Shown here in pieces: positions 43,307-51,529 of a stretch of 64,000 bases of DNA (positions within the stretch are counted from its first letter, which is position 1; every line of letters starts with the position of its first letter). Under the pieces are notes generated by a model. It made no database searches, was not told the DNA's origin, and was given only the letters and a program-made list of their open reading frames with translations. The translations under genes were made by a program, and so were the position numbers. The stretch is from Imbroritus primus (GTDB lineage Bacteria > Pseudomonadota > Gammaproteobacteria > Burkholderiales > Burkholderiaceae), in the NCBI GenBank assembly GCA_000272025.2, contig AKCV02000014.1, positions 1-64,000 of the forward strand. Direction: 5' to 3'.

Positions 43307-43666
43307 ATGAGCTGGTTAGCGAAGATTCTCAGGGCCTCTTGCTTCCGTTTTAATCCACCGGCAGGTAAGTCGCCCGCCGAAATGCTGTCGGCAGGCGCCG
43401 TCTTGGTTGACGTCCGCTCCGCCGGGGAGTTTGCTGCAGGGCACATCGAAGGAGCGCTGTGGCTACCGCTTGACCGTATCCACTTAGACATTGCGACCGC
43501 TGTGCCCACTCGGACCCAGCCTTTGATCCTGTATTGCCGCTCGGGCGCGCGCTCCCAACGTGCCTGCAAAATCGTTGAGCAGATGGGATGTAGCCATGCG
43601 ATCAACGGAGGCGGGGTGGGCGCACTTTCGAAGTTGTTGAACCGGCCGGTCGTTGGTGGGCAGTGA
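43307..43666 (+). CDS. Single-domain rhodanese-like sulfurtransferase
   Basis: 119 residues. Rhodanese motifs VLVDVRSAGEFAAGHIEGA and active loop YCRSGARSQ with C77. Transfers sulfane sulfur to thiols or cyanide. No signal peptide is evident. 22 bp after the outer-membrane channel gene; last gene of the efflux operon. Its presence argues that the pump module also belongs to sulfur handling. Confidence 0.92.
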   Translation: MSWLAKILRASCFRFNPPAGKSPAEMLSAGAVLVDVRSAGEFAAGHIEGALWLPLDRIHLDIATAVPTRTQPLILYCRSGARSQRACKIVEQMGCSHAINGGGVGALSKLLNRPVVGGQ

Positions 43667-44108
43667 CGCACTTCATTTGCGAGCGCGCAATCGCGGCCCT
43701 CGGCAAGGGCACGCAGGATGTGGGCTCTAAGGCTTCTTTTCGCCACAGTCTTGTTTGGGCGCTCACGACGAGACGCTGCTGCGGGGGCTAGTCGCCACCG
43801 TCGTCCTGCGCGCCATCGAGTATTTACCTACTCGACCGTTGCTCGCAGTCACGTTGGACGTGCTCACGCTGGTGATCGCAGGTGAGTTGTGATTTAGCCG
43901 GACGTGGCGGGTGTCGCGTAGACACGTACTGCGTGCTCTCGCGTCCATCGCGACTCGCTCGTCAACCAGGCGGTGCGGCGCTGGCTGACGAGATGAGGCT
44001 GGTATCGAGGCTGTGGCAGGAGGTGACCGAAAGAGCAACAGCAGGCATCGATTTGAATCCGATGGGTCGGATCGGCCGAGCTAGAAGAAGGCGAACAAGG
44101 AGTACGCA
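43667..44108. other. 442-bp gap with no recognised intact gene
   Basis: One frame at about 43735-43893 reads a hydrophobic C-terminal-like fragment (ETLLRGLVATVVLRAIEYLP, LLAVTLDVLTLVIAGEL then stop), possibly the last piece of a decayed membrane protein. The rest has no convincing coding. AAGGAG at the right edge serves the LysR gene. Confidence 0.4.
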
Positions 44109-45014
44109 ATGGAACTGAGATTGCTGCGCTACTTCGAGGCGGTGGCCGAGGAACTGCACCTGGCGCGCGCAGCCGATCGGCTGGGCATTGATCAATCGCC
44201 ACTGTCGCGCGCGATGCGCGACCTCGAACAAGCGCTGGGTGTGGCGCTGTTCGACCGCAGTAGCCGGCAGACGCGCCTGACCTGGGCCGGCCAAGTGTTA
44301 CTGGTGGAGTGCCGCCGCGTGCTAGCGACCCTGGATCAGGCGATCCAGGCCACCAAGAGCGCCGCGCAGGGCTACCAGAGCCACCTGCGCATCGCCATCT
44401 GCGACAGCCTGGCTCAGCCACGCATCGCCACCTTGCTCGCGCGCAGCCGTGAGGATGAGCCCGAGTTGGAGATTCGCGTCTTCGAGTTGCCGTTCTCGCA
44501 GCAGCTCAGGGGCCTGCACACCGACCTGCTGGACGTGGGCTTTGCGCTGTCGGGGACGGTTAGCGATGGCGTCGTGGCCGAATCGGTGTGGACTGATCCG
44601 CTGTCAGTGATCGTGCCGGCACGGCACCCGCTCCTGGCGCACAAGGAGGTCAAGCTTGCCGACGCACTGAAGTTTCCGTTGGTTCTGTGCCACCCGGACG
44701 CTGCCTCGGGCTGCCATGACCAGATTCAGGCAATGCTCGACGGCACGGCGCTGCCGTTGAAGGTGGTCGATCACGTGACTAGCTTAGGGGTGATGCTGAC
44801 GCTGGTGGGTGCGGGCTACGGGATCGGGTTTGCGATCGCCTCGCAGGTTCAGGCGCTGAGCAGGCCGGACATCGCGATGCGGCCGCTGGCAGGCATGCCG
44901 GTGCTATCGACATATCTGCTGCGTCGCCAGGGCGAGCCTTCCGAGCCTCTAAAGCGCTTCATCGGGCGAGTGAAGCGCTTGGGGCCTCCGCCGACCGGTG
45001 CGCCCAGCGCCTGA
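44109..45014 (+). CDS. LysR-type transcriptional regulator at the att end (copy 2)
   Basis: 301 residues with an N-terminal winged helix (LARAADRLGIDQSPLSRAMRDLEQALG) and an effector domain. Paralogue of the LysR at 11374-12288 (shared VPARHPLLAHKEV, KFPLVLCHP). AAGGAG precedes the ATG. It lies about 150 bp from the 18-bp att sequence, the place where ICEclc carries its LysR activator TciR, so an ICE-control role is plausible. The effector is unknown. Confidence 0.85.
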   Translation: MELRLLRYFEAVAEELHLARAADRLGIDQSPLSRAMRDLEQALGVALFDRSSRQTRLTWAGQVLLVECRRVLATLDQAIQATKSAAQGYQSHLRIAICDSLAQPRIATLLARSREDEPELEIRVFELPFSQQLRGLHTDLLDVGFALSGTVSDGVVAESVWTDPLSVIVPARHPLLAHKEVKLADALKFPLVLCHPDAASGCHDQIQAMLDGTALPLKVVDHVTSLGVMLTLVGAGYGIGFAIASQVQALSRPDIAMRPLAGMPVLSTYLLRRQGEPSEPLKRFIGRVKRLGPPPTGAPSA

Positions 45015-45068
45015 GCGTTCCTTGTTGGCTGCGGGTAGCCGTCCCCAGACGATGATGGAAGCGTTGCG

Positions 45069-45097
45069 TTGACTAGCGCGACCGACTGGTACAATAT
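45069..45097 (+). promoter_or_regulatory. Outward-facing promoter near the ICE end (Pcirc-like)
   Basis: TTGACT (45069-45074) followed by TACAAT (45090-45095, 15-bp spacer) or CAATAT (45092-45097, 17-bp spacer), pointing toward the att sequence 70 bp away. No gene inside the element lies downstream. In ICEclc a constitutive outward promoter at this end reads into the integrase gene once the element is circular. A hairpin AACGGG-agaaa-CCCGTT follows at 45119-45135. Confidence 0.6.
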
Positions 45098-45165
45098 GTG
45101 GCCTATTTCCGTGTAGCGAACGGGAGAAACCCGTTATTAATCAATGGGTTGGCTGATTGGACTTG

Positions 45166-45183
45166 TTCCCTTCACCCGCTCCA
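45166..45183 (+). other. Candidate att site: 18-bp 3' end of a tRNA-Gly gene
   Basis: TTCCCTTCACCCGCTCCA equals the T-arm and acceptor end of a bacterial tRNA-Gly, including discriminator T and CCA. The 5' part of a tRNA is missing, so this is only the duplicated 3' end left by site-specific integration. ICEclc-family elements integrate into tRNA-Gly with an 18-bp repeat. The intact tRNA gene and integrase should sit at the other end, left of this window. Confidence 0.7.
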
Positions 45184-45275
45184 GTTTCCTTCGCCACCTT
45201 GGCGCTTTCCGGACCGTCCTGGAGCGTCGCCCCCCCTTCCGTCGTTGGTCGTTGCCCCCAGCTACCCAGCCAGCC

Positions 45276-45539
45276 TCAGGGCGCGCCCTGGATCATCGCG
45301 GTCGCACCCTCGCCCAGCTCGTAGACCTTGCCTTCGGCGGTCGTGAGGTAATACATGCCATTCCAGGGATTCATGCGGATCGTGCCGTGCTCGATGCAGT
45401 CGTTCGAGGCACAGCCGGGCAGGCGCACGGTTGCATTCTCCGCCTTCCAGAAAAACGCCGTGACGCGCTGATGGCCAAACGTGCCGCCGATGACGAGCAG
45501 CGCGGCGCCCACCAGTAAAGCAATGCTTTTTTTCTTCAT
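45276..45539 (-). CDS. Small exported or membrane-anchored protein, unknown function
   Basis: 87 residues: N-terminal KKKSIALLVGAALLVIGGTF is a signal or anchor, followed by a soluble part with two cysteines (LPGCASNDCIEHGTIRM) and NPWNGMYYLTTAEGKVYELGEG. No family recognised. It is the first gene on the chromosome side of the att site. AGGTAG lies upstream of the ATG. Confidence 0.65.
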   Translation of the reverse strand: MKKKSIALLVGAALLVIGGTFGHQRVTAFFWKAENATVRLPGCASNDCIEHGTIRMNPWNGMYYLTTAEGKVYELGEGATAMIQGAP

Positions 45540-46111
45540 GCCGCTACCTGATGCCGGTCAATTTGCGTGAACGGCGCGCCGAGCGGCGTGCCTGCCGGTG
45601 AGTGATGATTGATGCGGGGTAGTTCCACACCTCCGCATCGAACGGCGGCAGGTACGTGATACAGCAATAAACATTCCCCTGCTTCCACGCATGGCCTGAG
45701 CACACTGTGAACAAGTGCAAGATCGCAACGGATTGTTAAATAAATTCACATTCTTGCGCAGCCATCGACGCAGCACATGGGTGATACGAAGTCATCTGGC
45801 ATGCCGCGTAGAACCTACGATTTGTATTGCAAATTGCAAAATTTCCCACGGCGCCAATGCAACATCGCGAATTTGTCATCAAAAGTTAAATTCGTTAACT
45901 CAGACAGAAATTTTCTTCAGTGGCATCTGCGCCATCGGCCTTCCACCATGCATAGGTCTGTGGCAGTGCGGTAGCCGCACACCAACGATTCAGCGAGAGG
46001 GGCGCATCCGGCCATAGAAGCCGGCAGAGGTGTCTCGCTACGCCGCCACAGGCTTCCCGGCGGCCATGCGCATGTGCACATGGCAGACGCCAGGGGTCAC
46101 GGGAGAGAATC
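45540..46111. other. 572-bp AT-richer gap with no recognised gene
   Basis: The middle (about 45700-45930) is noticeably richer in A/T than its surroundings and contains runs such as GTTAAATAAATTC and AAAAGTTAAATTCGTTAAC. This may hold promoters for the flanking genes or be horizontally acquired. I found no gene or RNA structure in it that I trust. Confidence 0.4.
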
Positions 46112-48412
46112 GTGCGGACGAGCATTCGAAACACTTCGAAACGCCATCTTTCATGGGCGCTGGCATTGGCAGCCGCGGCTGCAGTCATGGCATGCGGCGG
46201 CGGTGGCGGCGGTGGCAGCGGTAGCGGATCATCCGCCAGCCTCTCAGGCGAGGCAGGCAACCTTCACGATCTGAGTGGTCAGGTGCGGTTTTCCACGACC
46301 GCGCCGCAGGCCGGCGAGATGCTGGAGATCCGCGGCGCCGGCCTCGAGCCGATTGCACTGCTCGACATCGCCGGCATCCGCCTGTCTCCCGAGAAACGTC
46401 GCGATGCCAATGGCGAGACCGTGCTGCGCGTCACCATGCCGCGCCTCATGCTGGCAGAAAACCAGCCGGTCAACGTCGTAGGCTACGGGGGTGACGGACA
46501 GGCCATGAAGCTGTCGAACAGCACATTCGCCTGGTGCCCCATCGGCATCGACCGTCTGTCAAGCGCTACGGCATCGCCGGGCATGGCGGTGGAATTGAGC
46601 GGGGCATGCCTGGATCGTGCGACACAGGTCCGCTGGGGCGGCATGGACATTCCGATCCTGCGGCGTTCCGCACGTGGCGTCGTGATCGCCATCAACGCCA
46701 CTCAAAGCGCCAGCTACCGGGTAGAACTCCGCACCGCCAGCGGCTTCGCGCTGAATGGGCCGACGCTCGACTTCAATGCAGGACTGGCCCCGGGATTGCG
46801 CATCGACCCGATGATCGGCCAAGTCAATCTGCTGCCGGCCGCGAGCCCTATGCTGCGCCTGATCCCCGGCAAGACGGCAATGGTCATGGCGCGTATCAGC
46901 CGCCCATACGGCGTGTCGGTATCGCGCGCCAGTGCCCGCGTCGAACTGCTGGACACGCTGGGCACCCGCTTTGCCACCTATCCGCTGCAGGGCGACGATG
47001 CGTTTCCCGATGTGCCGGGCGCCGACAATGCGATGGAGAACAACTACTTTGCCGTGATCCCGCCCGGTCAGGTCGCCAATATCCGCACCGTGCGCATTGT
47101 CGCGGAGGATTCTGCCAGCAACCTGACGCAGTCGGTGTCCTTCCAGCCGCCAGTCGCCCCGGGGACCAGCTTTCGCCTGCACTTGGTGCCGATCGCCCGG
47201 CCGGGTGGCGCACCGGCCCCGCTGCCCAACCCGAACCGCGTGCAGGCGGTACTGTCCGCGATGTTCCCCGTCTCGCGCATCGAGGTCGTCGCGCATGCGC
47301 CCGTCACTTTCTCCGGCAGCAGCGATGCGTTCAGCCAGAAGGACCTGTTCGACCTGACGGCGCTGCGTGCGCAAGAGGGTGCGCAGAGTTACGAGTTTTA
47401 CTTCGGTGTCCAACCCGAGCCCCGCAATGCCGGGCTGGCCTATGTGGGCGGCACCACCGCCACCGGCTTCCACACCTGGCCGACCAATACCAGCACAGCG
47501 GGCCTGTTTGGCGGTGCTGACGCTGCGTTGATCACCGAACTGATTGCCCATGAAGTCGCGCACAACTTCGGCCGCACGCATACCTTCGAGGACAGCAGCT
47601 ATCCGTACGCCAATGGGCGGCTTGGCACATACGCCGGCCTGAGCCTGTTCCAGAATAGTCCGGCGGCATTGCCCGGCTCGCAGTGGTATGACGTCATGTC
47701 GTACTCGGCTCCCAAATGGTTCTCCGACTACAGCGCATATGGCGTACAGCGTGACGCCGAGTTGCGCGCCATCCGTCTGCCCACGGCCAGCGCGCTGGCT
47801 GGGCTTCGTTCGGACAGCACGCTGCAGGCCGTGGTGGCCCCGCTGCGATTGCTGGAAATCAGTGGCGACCCCGCAAGCGGCAATGTCAGCCTCCACAGCA
47901 CGCTCGACCACACGGTGGACACCCTCGCGGCCCAGCCCGTGACCGACGCCCTGCGCAGTGGCGTCAGCCAGAGCCTGTGGATCCGCATCGGCCTTGCCGA
48001 CGGCAGCACACAATGGTTTGTGCCGACGCTGCGCAGTGTGTCCGATGGCGATGCCCAGGCGCTCACTGCGTCATTGCATCTGCCGGCAGCCATGCAGATC
48101 GCCAGCGTCGCCCTGGTGCGCGACGGCTCCGTCGTCCGATCCTGGCCGCAGACGGGCGATACCGCCAGTACCGCGCCCACGGCCATGCTGCAAGAGAGCG
48201 CCGGACGCATCACCGTGCGCTGGGATCCGCAATACCGGCTGTCACTCGTGCATCTGTCGGCGCGCGGCGTGCGCACGGCGTTGGCGGTCAACCTGACCGG
48301 CGGCCAGGTCACGCTGAATGCCCCGCAGGAAGCCGGGGGCAGCTGGATGTGGAGCCTGACCGACGGCCTTGCCCTGCATCAGGGCAGCCAGAGCAGGACA
48401 GCAGGCATCTGA
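46112..48412 (+). CDS. Lipoprotein with a metzincin-type zinc metalloprotease domain
   Basis: 766 residues from a GTG behind GGGAGAG. Lipoprotein signal with the lipid cysteine in VMAC, followed by a seven-glycine/serine linker. Residues 40-430 look like beta-rich repeats. The active site HEVAHNFGRTH (His480, 484, 490) with a Met-turn DVMSY about 45 residues later defines a metzincin (reprolysin/M66-like). A C-terminal beta domain follows. Probably a cell-surface or secreted protease; substrate unknown. The gene stands alone. Confidence 0.8.
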   Translation: MRTSIRNTSKRHLSWALALAAAAAVMACGGGGGGGSGSGSSASLSGEAGNLHDLSGQVRFSTTAPQAGEMLEIRGAGLEPIALLDIAGIRLSPEKRRDANGETVLRVTMPRLMLAENQPVNVVGYGGDGQAMKLSNSTFAWCPIGIDRLSSATASPGMAVELSGACLDRATQVRWGGMDIPILRRSARGVVIAINATQSASYRVELRTASGFALNGPTLDFNAGLAPGLRIDPMIGQVNLLPAASPMLRLIPGKTAMVMARISRPYGVSVSRASARVELLDTLGTRFATYPLQGDDAFPDVPGADNAMENNYFAVIPPGQVANIRTVRIVAEDSASNLTQSVSFQPPVAPGTSFRLHLVPIARPGGAPAPLPNPNRVQAVLSAMFPVSRIEVVAHAPVTFSGSSDAFSQKDLFDLTALRAQEGAQSYEFYFGVQPEPRNAGLAYVGGTTATGFHTWPTNTSTAGLFGGADAALITELIAHEVAHNFGRTHTFEDSSYPYANGRLGTYAGLSLFQNSPAALPGSQWYDVMSYSAPKWFSDYSAYGVQRDAELRAIRLPTASALAGLRSDSTLQAVVAPLRLLEISGDPASGNVSLHSTLDHTVDTLAAQPVTDALRSGVSQSLWIRIGLADGSTQWFVPTLRSVSDGDAQALTASLHLPAAMQIASVALVRDGSVVRSWPQTGDTASTAPTAMLQESAGRITVRWDPQYRLSLVHLSARGVRTALAVNLTGGQVTLNAPQEAGGSWMWSLTDGLALHQGSQSRTAGI

Positions 48413-48450
48413 GCGTCGACGGGTCGGCAGCATCAGCCTGCCGGCCACGA

Positions 48451-48924
48451 TCACTTGGCGACGGGAATGACGGTCGATCGCGGTACCGGCACCGCGGTCA
48501 CCGCATTTTGCGCCGAGCCGGAAATGATGCGATCGGAATAGGTCAGATAGACGAGAGTATTGCGCCGGGCATCGACGGTGCGCACCACATGCAGGGCCTT
48601 GAAGATGACCGACATGCGTTCGGTGAACACTTCCTGCTGCTGCCGCAGGGGCTCGCGAAAACGTAGTTCGCCCACCTGGCGGCAGGCGATCGACGCCTCG
48701 TTCGGATCCTCGGCCAGGCCCACCGCACCCTTGATGCCGCCGGTCCGTGCACGCGACACATAGCAGGTCACACCTTCGACCAGCGGATCATCATAGGCTT
48801 CGATCACCACGCGATCCGATCCGGTCAGCCGCCAGTTGGTGTTGACGCTGCCGATCTCTTCGGCGCGCGAGCAGGCGCTCAGCAGGGTACAGGCAGCAAG
48901 CGGCAGGAGCATCAGGCGTTTCAT
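48451..48924 (-). CDS. creA: CreA family lipoprotein
   Basis: 157 residues. The signal ends in the lipobox LLSAC; the body begins [26 protein letters not shown] as in CreA proteins and contains [24 protein letters not shown]. Function of CreA is unknown. The start at 48924 gives the signal peptide directly. Convergent with the metalloprotease gene, 38 bp between stops. Confidence 0.9.
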   Translation of the reverse strand: MKRLMLLPLAACTLLSACSRAEEIGSVNTNWRLTGSDRVVIEAYDDPLVEGVTCYVSRARTGGIKGAVGLAEDPNEASIACRQVGELRFREPLRQQQEVFTERMSVIFKALHVVRTVDARRNTLVYLTYSDRIISGSAQNAVTAVPVPRSTVIPVAK

Positions 48925-49116
48925 GGCAGCATGAGGCGAAGTTGGACGGTCGCCCATGGTAGCGGAATTCCCCGGCCTCCGGCTGGTACAATCCGGCCTC
49001 ATTCGATTGCCTGCGCGGCATGCGTCCTGCCAGTGGTCCCGGATCCATCCGGGCTGCCCTCGAGGACGCGATTGTCCGCGCCAGCCCTGACACGCTGCTT
49101 CGCACGCCCGATTGCC

Positions 49117-49905
49117 ATGCATTCTTCCGATCATCCCGACGCGCCGCCATCCCAGGATCACCCTGCCACGCCCGGCGGCGAAGCCGACGCGCGCCGCAGC
49201 CCGGCGGATGCCGCCCAGCCGGACACGACACAGCATCGCCGCATCCGCTCCTTTGTGCGGCGCGCCGGCCGCACCTCCGTGGCCCAGCAACGCGCACGCG
49301 ACACGCTCGGCCCGCGCTTCCAGCTGCCCTATGCCGAAGCGCCGCTGGACTGGGAAGCCGCCTTCGGTCGCAGCGGTGCGCCGCGCATCCTGGAAATCGG
49401 CTTCGGCATGGGCGAGACGACAGCGCATATCGCCACGATCCGCCCCGCTGATGATTTTCTTGGCGTGGAAGTGCATGAGCCGGGCGTCGGTGCCCTGCTC
49501 AAGCGCATCGGCGAACAGGAGTTGACCAACCTCCGCATCATTTCGCACGATGCGGTCGAAGTCATCGACCACATGCTGCCGCCCGGCACGCTCGACGGCA
49601 TCCATATCTTTTTCCCGGATCCCTGGCACAAGAAGAAGCACAACAAGCGTCGCCTCATCCAGACACCGTTCGTCAGCCGCCTCGCGGCGCGCCTGCGGCC
49701 CGGGGGCTACCTGCATTGCGCCACGGACTGGGAAGACTACGCGGTCCAGATGCTCGAAGTCCTGAGCGCCGAGCCCACGCTCGAGAATACCGCCACCGGT
49801 TACGCTCCGCGTCCGGACTACCGCCCCGTCACCAAGTTCGAGAACCGCGGCCTGCGGCTGGGGCATGGCGTGTGGGACCTGGTGTTCCGCAAGCGCGCGG
49901 CCTGA
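49117..49905 (+). CDS. trmB: tRNA (guanine-N7-)-methyltransferase
   Basis: 262 residues. A low-complexity N-terminal extension of about 40 residues precedes the TrmB core: [16 protein letters not shown] (SAM site), [28 protein letters not shown], and a C-terminal [17 protein letters not shown]. Methylates G46 of tRNA. The start at 49117 is the first ATG giving the family N-terminus; a longer upstream frame has no support. Confidence 0.95.
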   Translation: MHSSDHPDAPPSQDHPATPGGEADARRSPADAAQPDTTQHRRIRSFVRRAGRTSVAQQRARDTLGPRFQLPYAEAPLDWEAAFGRSGAPRILEIGFGMGETTAHIATIRPADDFLGVEVHEPGVGALLKRIGEQELTNLRIISHDAVEVIDHMLPPGTLDGIHIFFPDPWHKKKHNKRRLIQTPFVSRLAARLRPGGYLHCATDWEDYAVQMLEVLSAEPTLENTATGYAPRPDYRPVTKFENRGLRLGHGVWDLVFRKRAA

Positions 49906-49916
49906 GCCTGACACTG

Positions 49917-49940
49917 GCAACCGGGCGCTCGCCCGGTTGC
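49917..49940. terminator. Strong hairpin after trmB
   Basis: GCAACCGGGCG (49917-49927), two bases, then CGCCCGGTTGC (49930-49940): an 11-bp perfect stem 12 bp beyond the trmB stop. No T-run follows, so it may be a weak intrinsic terminator or a transcript-stabilising structure. Confidence 0.55.
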
Positions 49941-50091
49941 GTCGGACGGTGGATCGACTGCCATGGGGTTGGCAAAGCGTGGCCCGGCATTACGCACATG
50001 CCGGTGACACGGCTCCCTGAAATGGATCGCGGCAAACCCAGCGTCCGCCAATAGCCGCTCCCCCCTTGCGACAATCCGTCGCATTGCAATC

Positions 50092-50110
50092 AATAATGAG
50101 AACGGTTATC
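50092..50110. promoter_or_regulatory. Fur box-like site upstream of the flavin reductase operon
   Basis: AATAATGAGAACGGTTATC matches the 19-bp Fur consensus GATAATGATAATCATTATC at 14 of 19 positions. It lies in the 417-bp gap (49906-50322) before the PepSY gene, in which I see no other gene. It predicts iron repression of the PepSY-DUF2271-DUF4198-ApbE-reductase operon. Confidence 0.65.
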
Positions 50111-50322
50111 ATAATCATCGCCTTTCCGGTGTGCTGATGCTTCGTGCGCGGCCGGCGCAGGCAACCGTTCGCCGCGCCCGAGATGGTGCGGCCCTGTTTT
50201 GACTTCCTCGCGATTCTGTTTCGAGGCACGCGCGCAAGCGGGCCCGGGTCATTGCGCCCGCCAGCCGATCCTGCGGTGCAGGCTTCAGCGTTTTTTCAGG
50301 CACCTTAGCACCACACGGGTTG

Positions 50323-50958
50323 ATGGCTACCACACCGAATCCTGCCAGCCGGTCGTTCTGGCTCAAGCACCTGCACCAATGGCACTGGATCAGTTCCGCG
50401 ATCTGCCTGATCGGCATGCTGCTGTTCGCCGCCACCGGCATCACCCTCAACCATGCCGCGCAGATCGAGGCCAAACCTGCCGTTGAAACCGTGCGCAACA
50501 CGCTGCCGCCAGCGCTGCTGACCCAACTCGAAGGCCTGCACAACGACGGCAAGGACGCCAAGGCCCCACTGCCTGCTGCGCTAGATGACTGGCTGACCCG
50601 GCAGATGGCGGTTAGCGCGGACGGTCGCGATGCCGAGTGGTCCGGCGACGAAATCTACCTGTCGCTGCCACGTCCTGGCGGCGATGCCTGGCTGTCGATC
50701 GACCGCGAGAGCGGCGAGGTGACGCACGAGATCACTCGACGCGGCTGGATCTCCTACCTGAACGACCTACACAAGGGCCGCAACACCGGCACGGCCTGGA
50801 GCTGGTTCATCGACATCTTTGCCGTCGCCTGCCTGGTGTTCTGTATCACCGGCCTGTTCCTGCTGCACTTCCACGCCGGCAAGCGGCCTGCCACCTGGCC
50901 TTTGGTGGCGCTGGGGCTGGCGGCCCCGCTCGTACTGGCCATCCTGTTTATCCACTGA
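50323..50958 (+). CDS. PepSY-associated TM protein
   Basis: 211 residues. First helix WISSAICLIGMLLFAATGITLNHAAQ with family histidines (HLHQWHW, LNHAA), a periplasmic PepSY-like loop, then SYLNDLHKGRNTGTAWSWFIDIFAVACLVFCITGLFLL and a last helix. Such proteins carry electrons or haem across the membrane for periplasmic reduction. First gene of the iron-regulated operon; its stop overlaps an ATG of the next gene. Confidence 0.88.
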   Translation: MATTPNPASRSFWLKHLHQWHWISSAICLIGMLLFAATGITLNHAAQIEAKPAVETVRNTLPPALLTQLEGLHNDGKDAKAPLPAALDDWLTRQMAVSADGRDAEWSGDEIYLSLPRPGGDAWLSIDRESGEVTHEITRRGWISYLNDLHKGRNTGTAWSWFIDIFAVACLVFCITGLFLLHFHAGKRPATWPLVALGLAAPLVLAILFIH

Positions 50959-50969
50959 TGAGGTTCATG

Positions 50970-51506
50970 ATGAGTTTCACTAAGCGCGCATGGCTTCCCG
51001 CTGCCCTGCCCGGCCTGCTCACCGGTATTGCCGCCGGTCCGGCAGCCGCCGCGGACATGAATGTCAAGGTCGAGATCCCGCGGCTCAACGTGGCCGAGTA
51101 CCACCGTCCGTACGTGGCGATCTGGGTCGAGCGCCCGGACCAGAGCGTGGCCGCCAACCTGGCCGTGTGGTACGACATCAAGCTCAAGGACAACGAAGGC
51201 ACCAAGTGGCTGAAGGACATGCGCCAGTGGTGGCGCAAGAGCGGCCGCGAACAGCAGATGCCGCTCGACGGCGTGAGTGGCGCGACGCGCCCGGTCGGCG
51301 AGCACAGCCTGAGTTTCAGCGATGGCAAGGCACCGCTCGGCAAGCTGCCGGCTGGCAAATACCAGCTGGTGGTCGAAGCTGCACGTGAAGTCGGCGGCCG
51401 CGAACTCGTGAAGGTGCCCTTCGAATGGCCGCCCAAATCCGCCCAGAACCAGAAGGTGAAAGGCGAGCACGAGCTCGGCACGATCACGCTCGACCTCAAA
51501 CCATAA
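50970..51506 (+). CDS. DUF2271 periplasmic protein with flavinylation motif
   Basis: About 178 residues; several ATGs (50958, 50967, 50970) are in frame, and 50970 has the best GAGG spacing. Signal peptide ends AAA. The DUF2271 body contains LDGVSGATRP: the SGAT segment with a preceding Asp matches the ApbE target motif, with Thr106 as the FMN acceptor. An ApbE gene two positions downstream can do the transfer. I infer a periplasmic FMN-carrying electron-transfer protein. Confidence 0.85.
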   Translation: MSFTKRAWLPAALPGLLTGIAAGPAAAADMNVKVEIPRLNVAEYHRPYVAIWVERPDQSVAANLAVWYDIKLKDNEGTKWLKDMRQWWRKSGREQQMPLDGVSGATRPVGEHSLSFSDGKAPLGKLPAGKYQLVVEAAREVGGRELVKVPFEWPPKSAQNQKVKGEHELGTITLDLKP

Positions 51507-51529
51507 CGATCCAGCAGAGGAGTTCCATC

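Noticed and set aside
45120..45183. Complete tRNA-Gly gene at the ICE end
   Set aside because: Only the 3' 18 bases match; no 5' acceptor strand, D-arm or anticodon arm precedes it.
46559..48013. A 484-codon minus-strand frame opposite the metalloprotease
   Set aside because: Shadow frame: the plus-strand frame carries the lipobox, HExxHxxGxxH and Met-turn.
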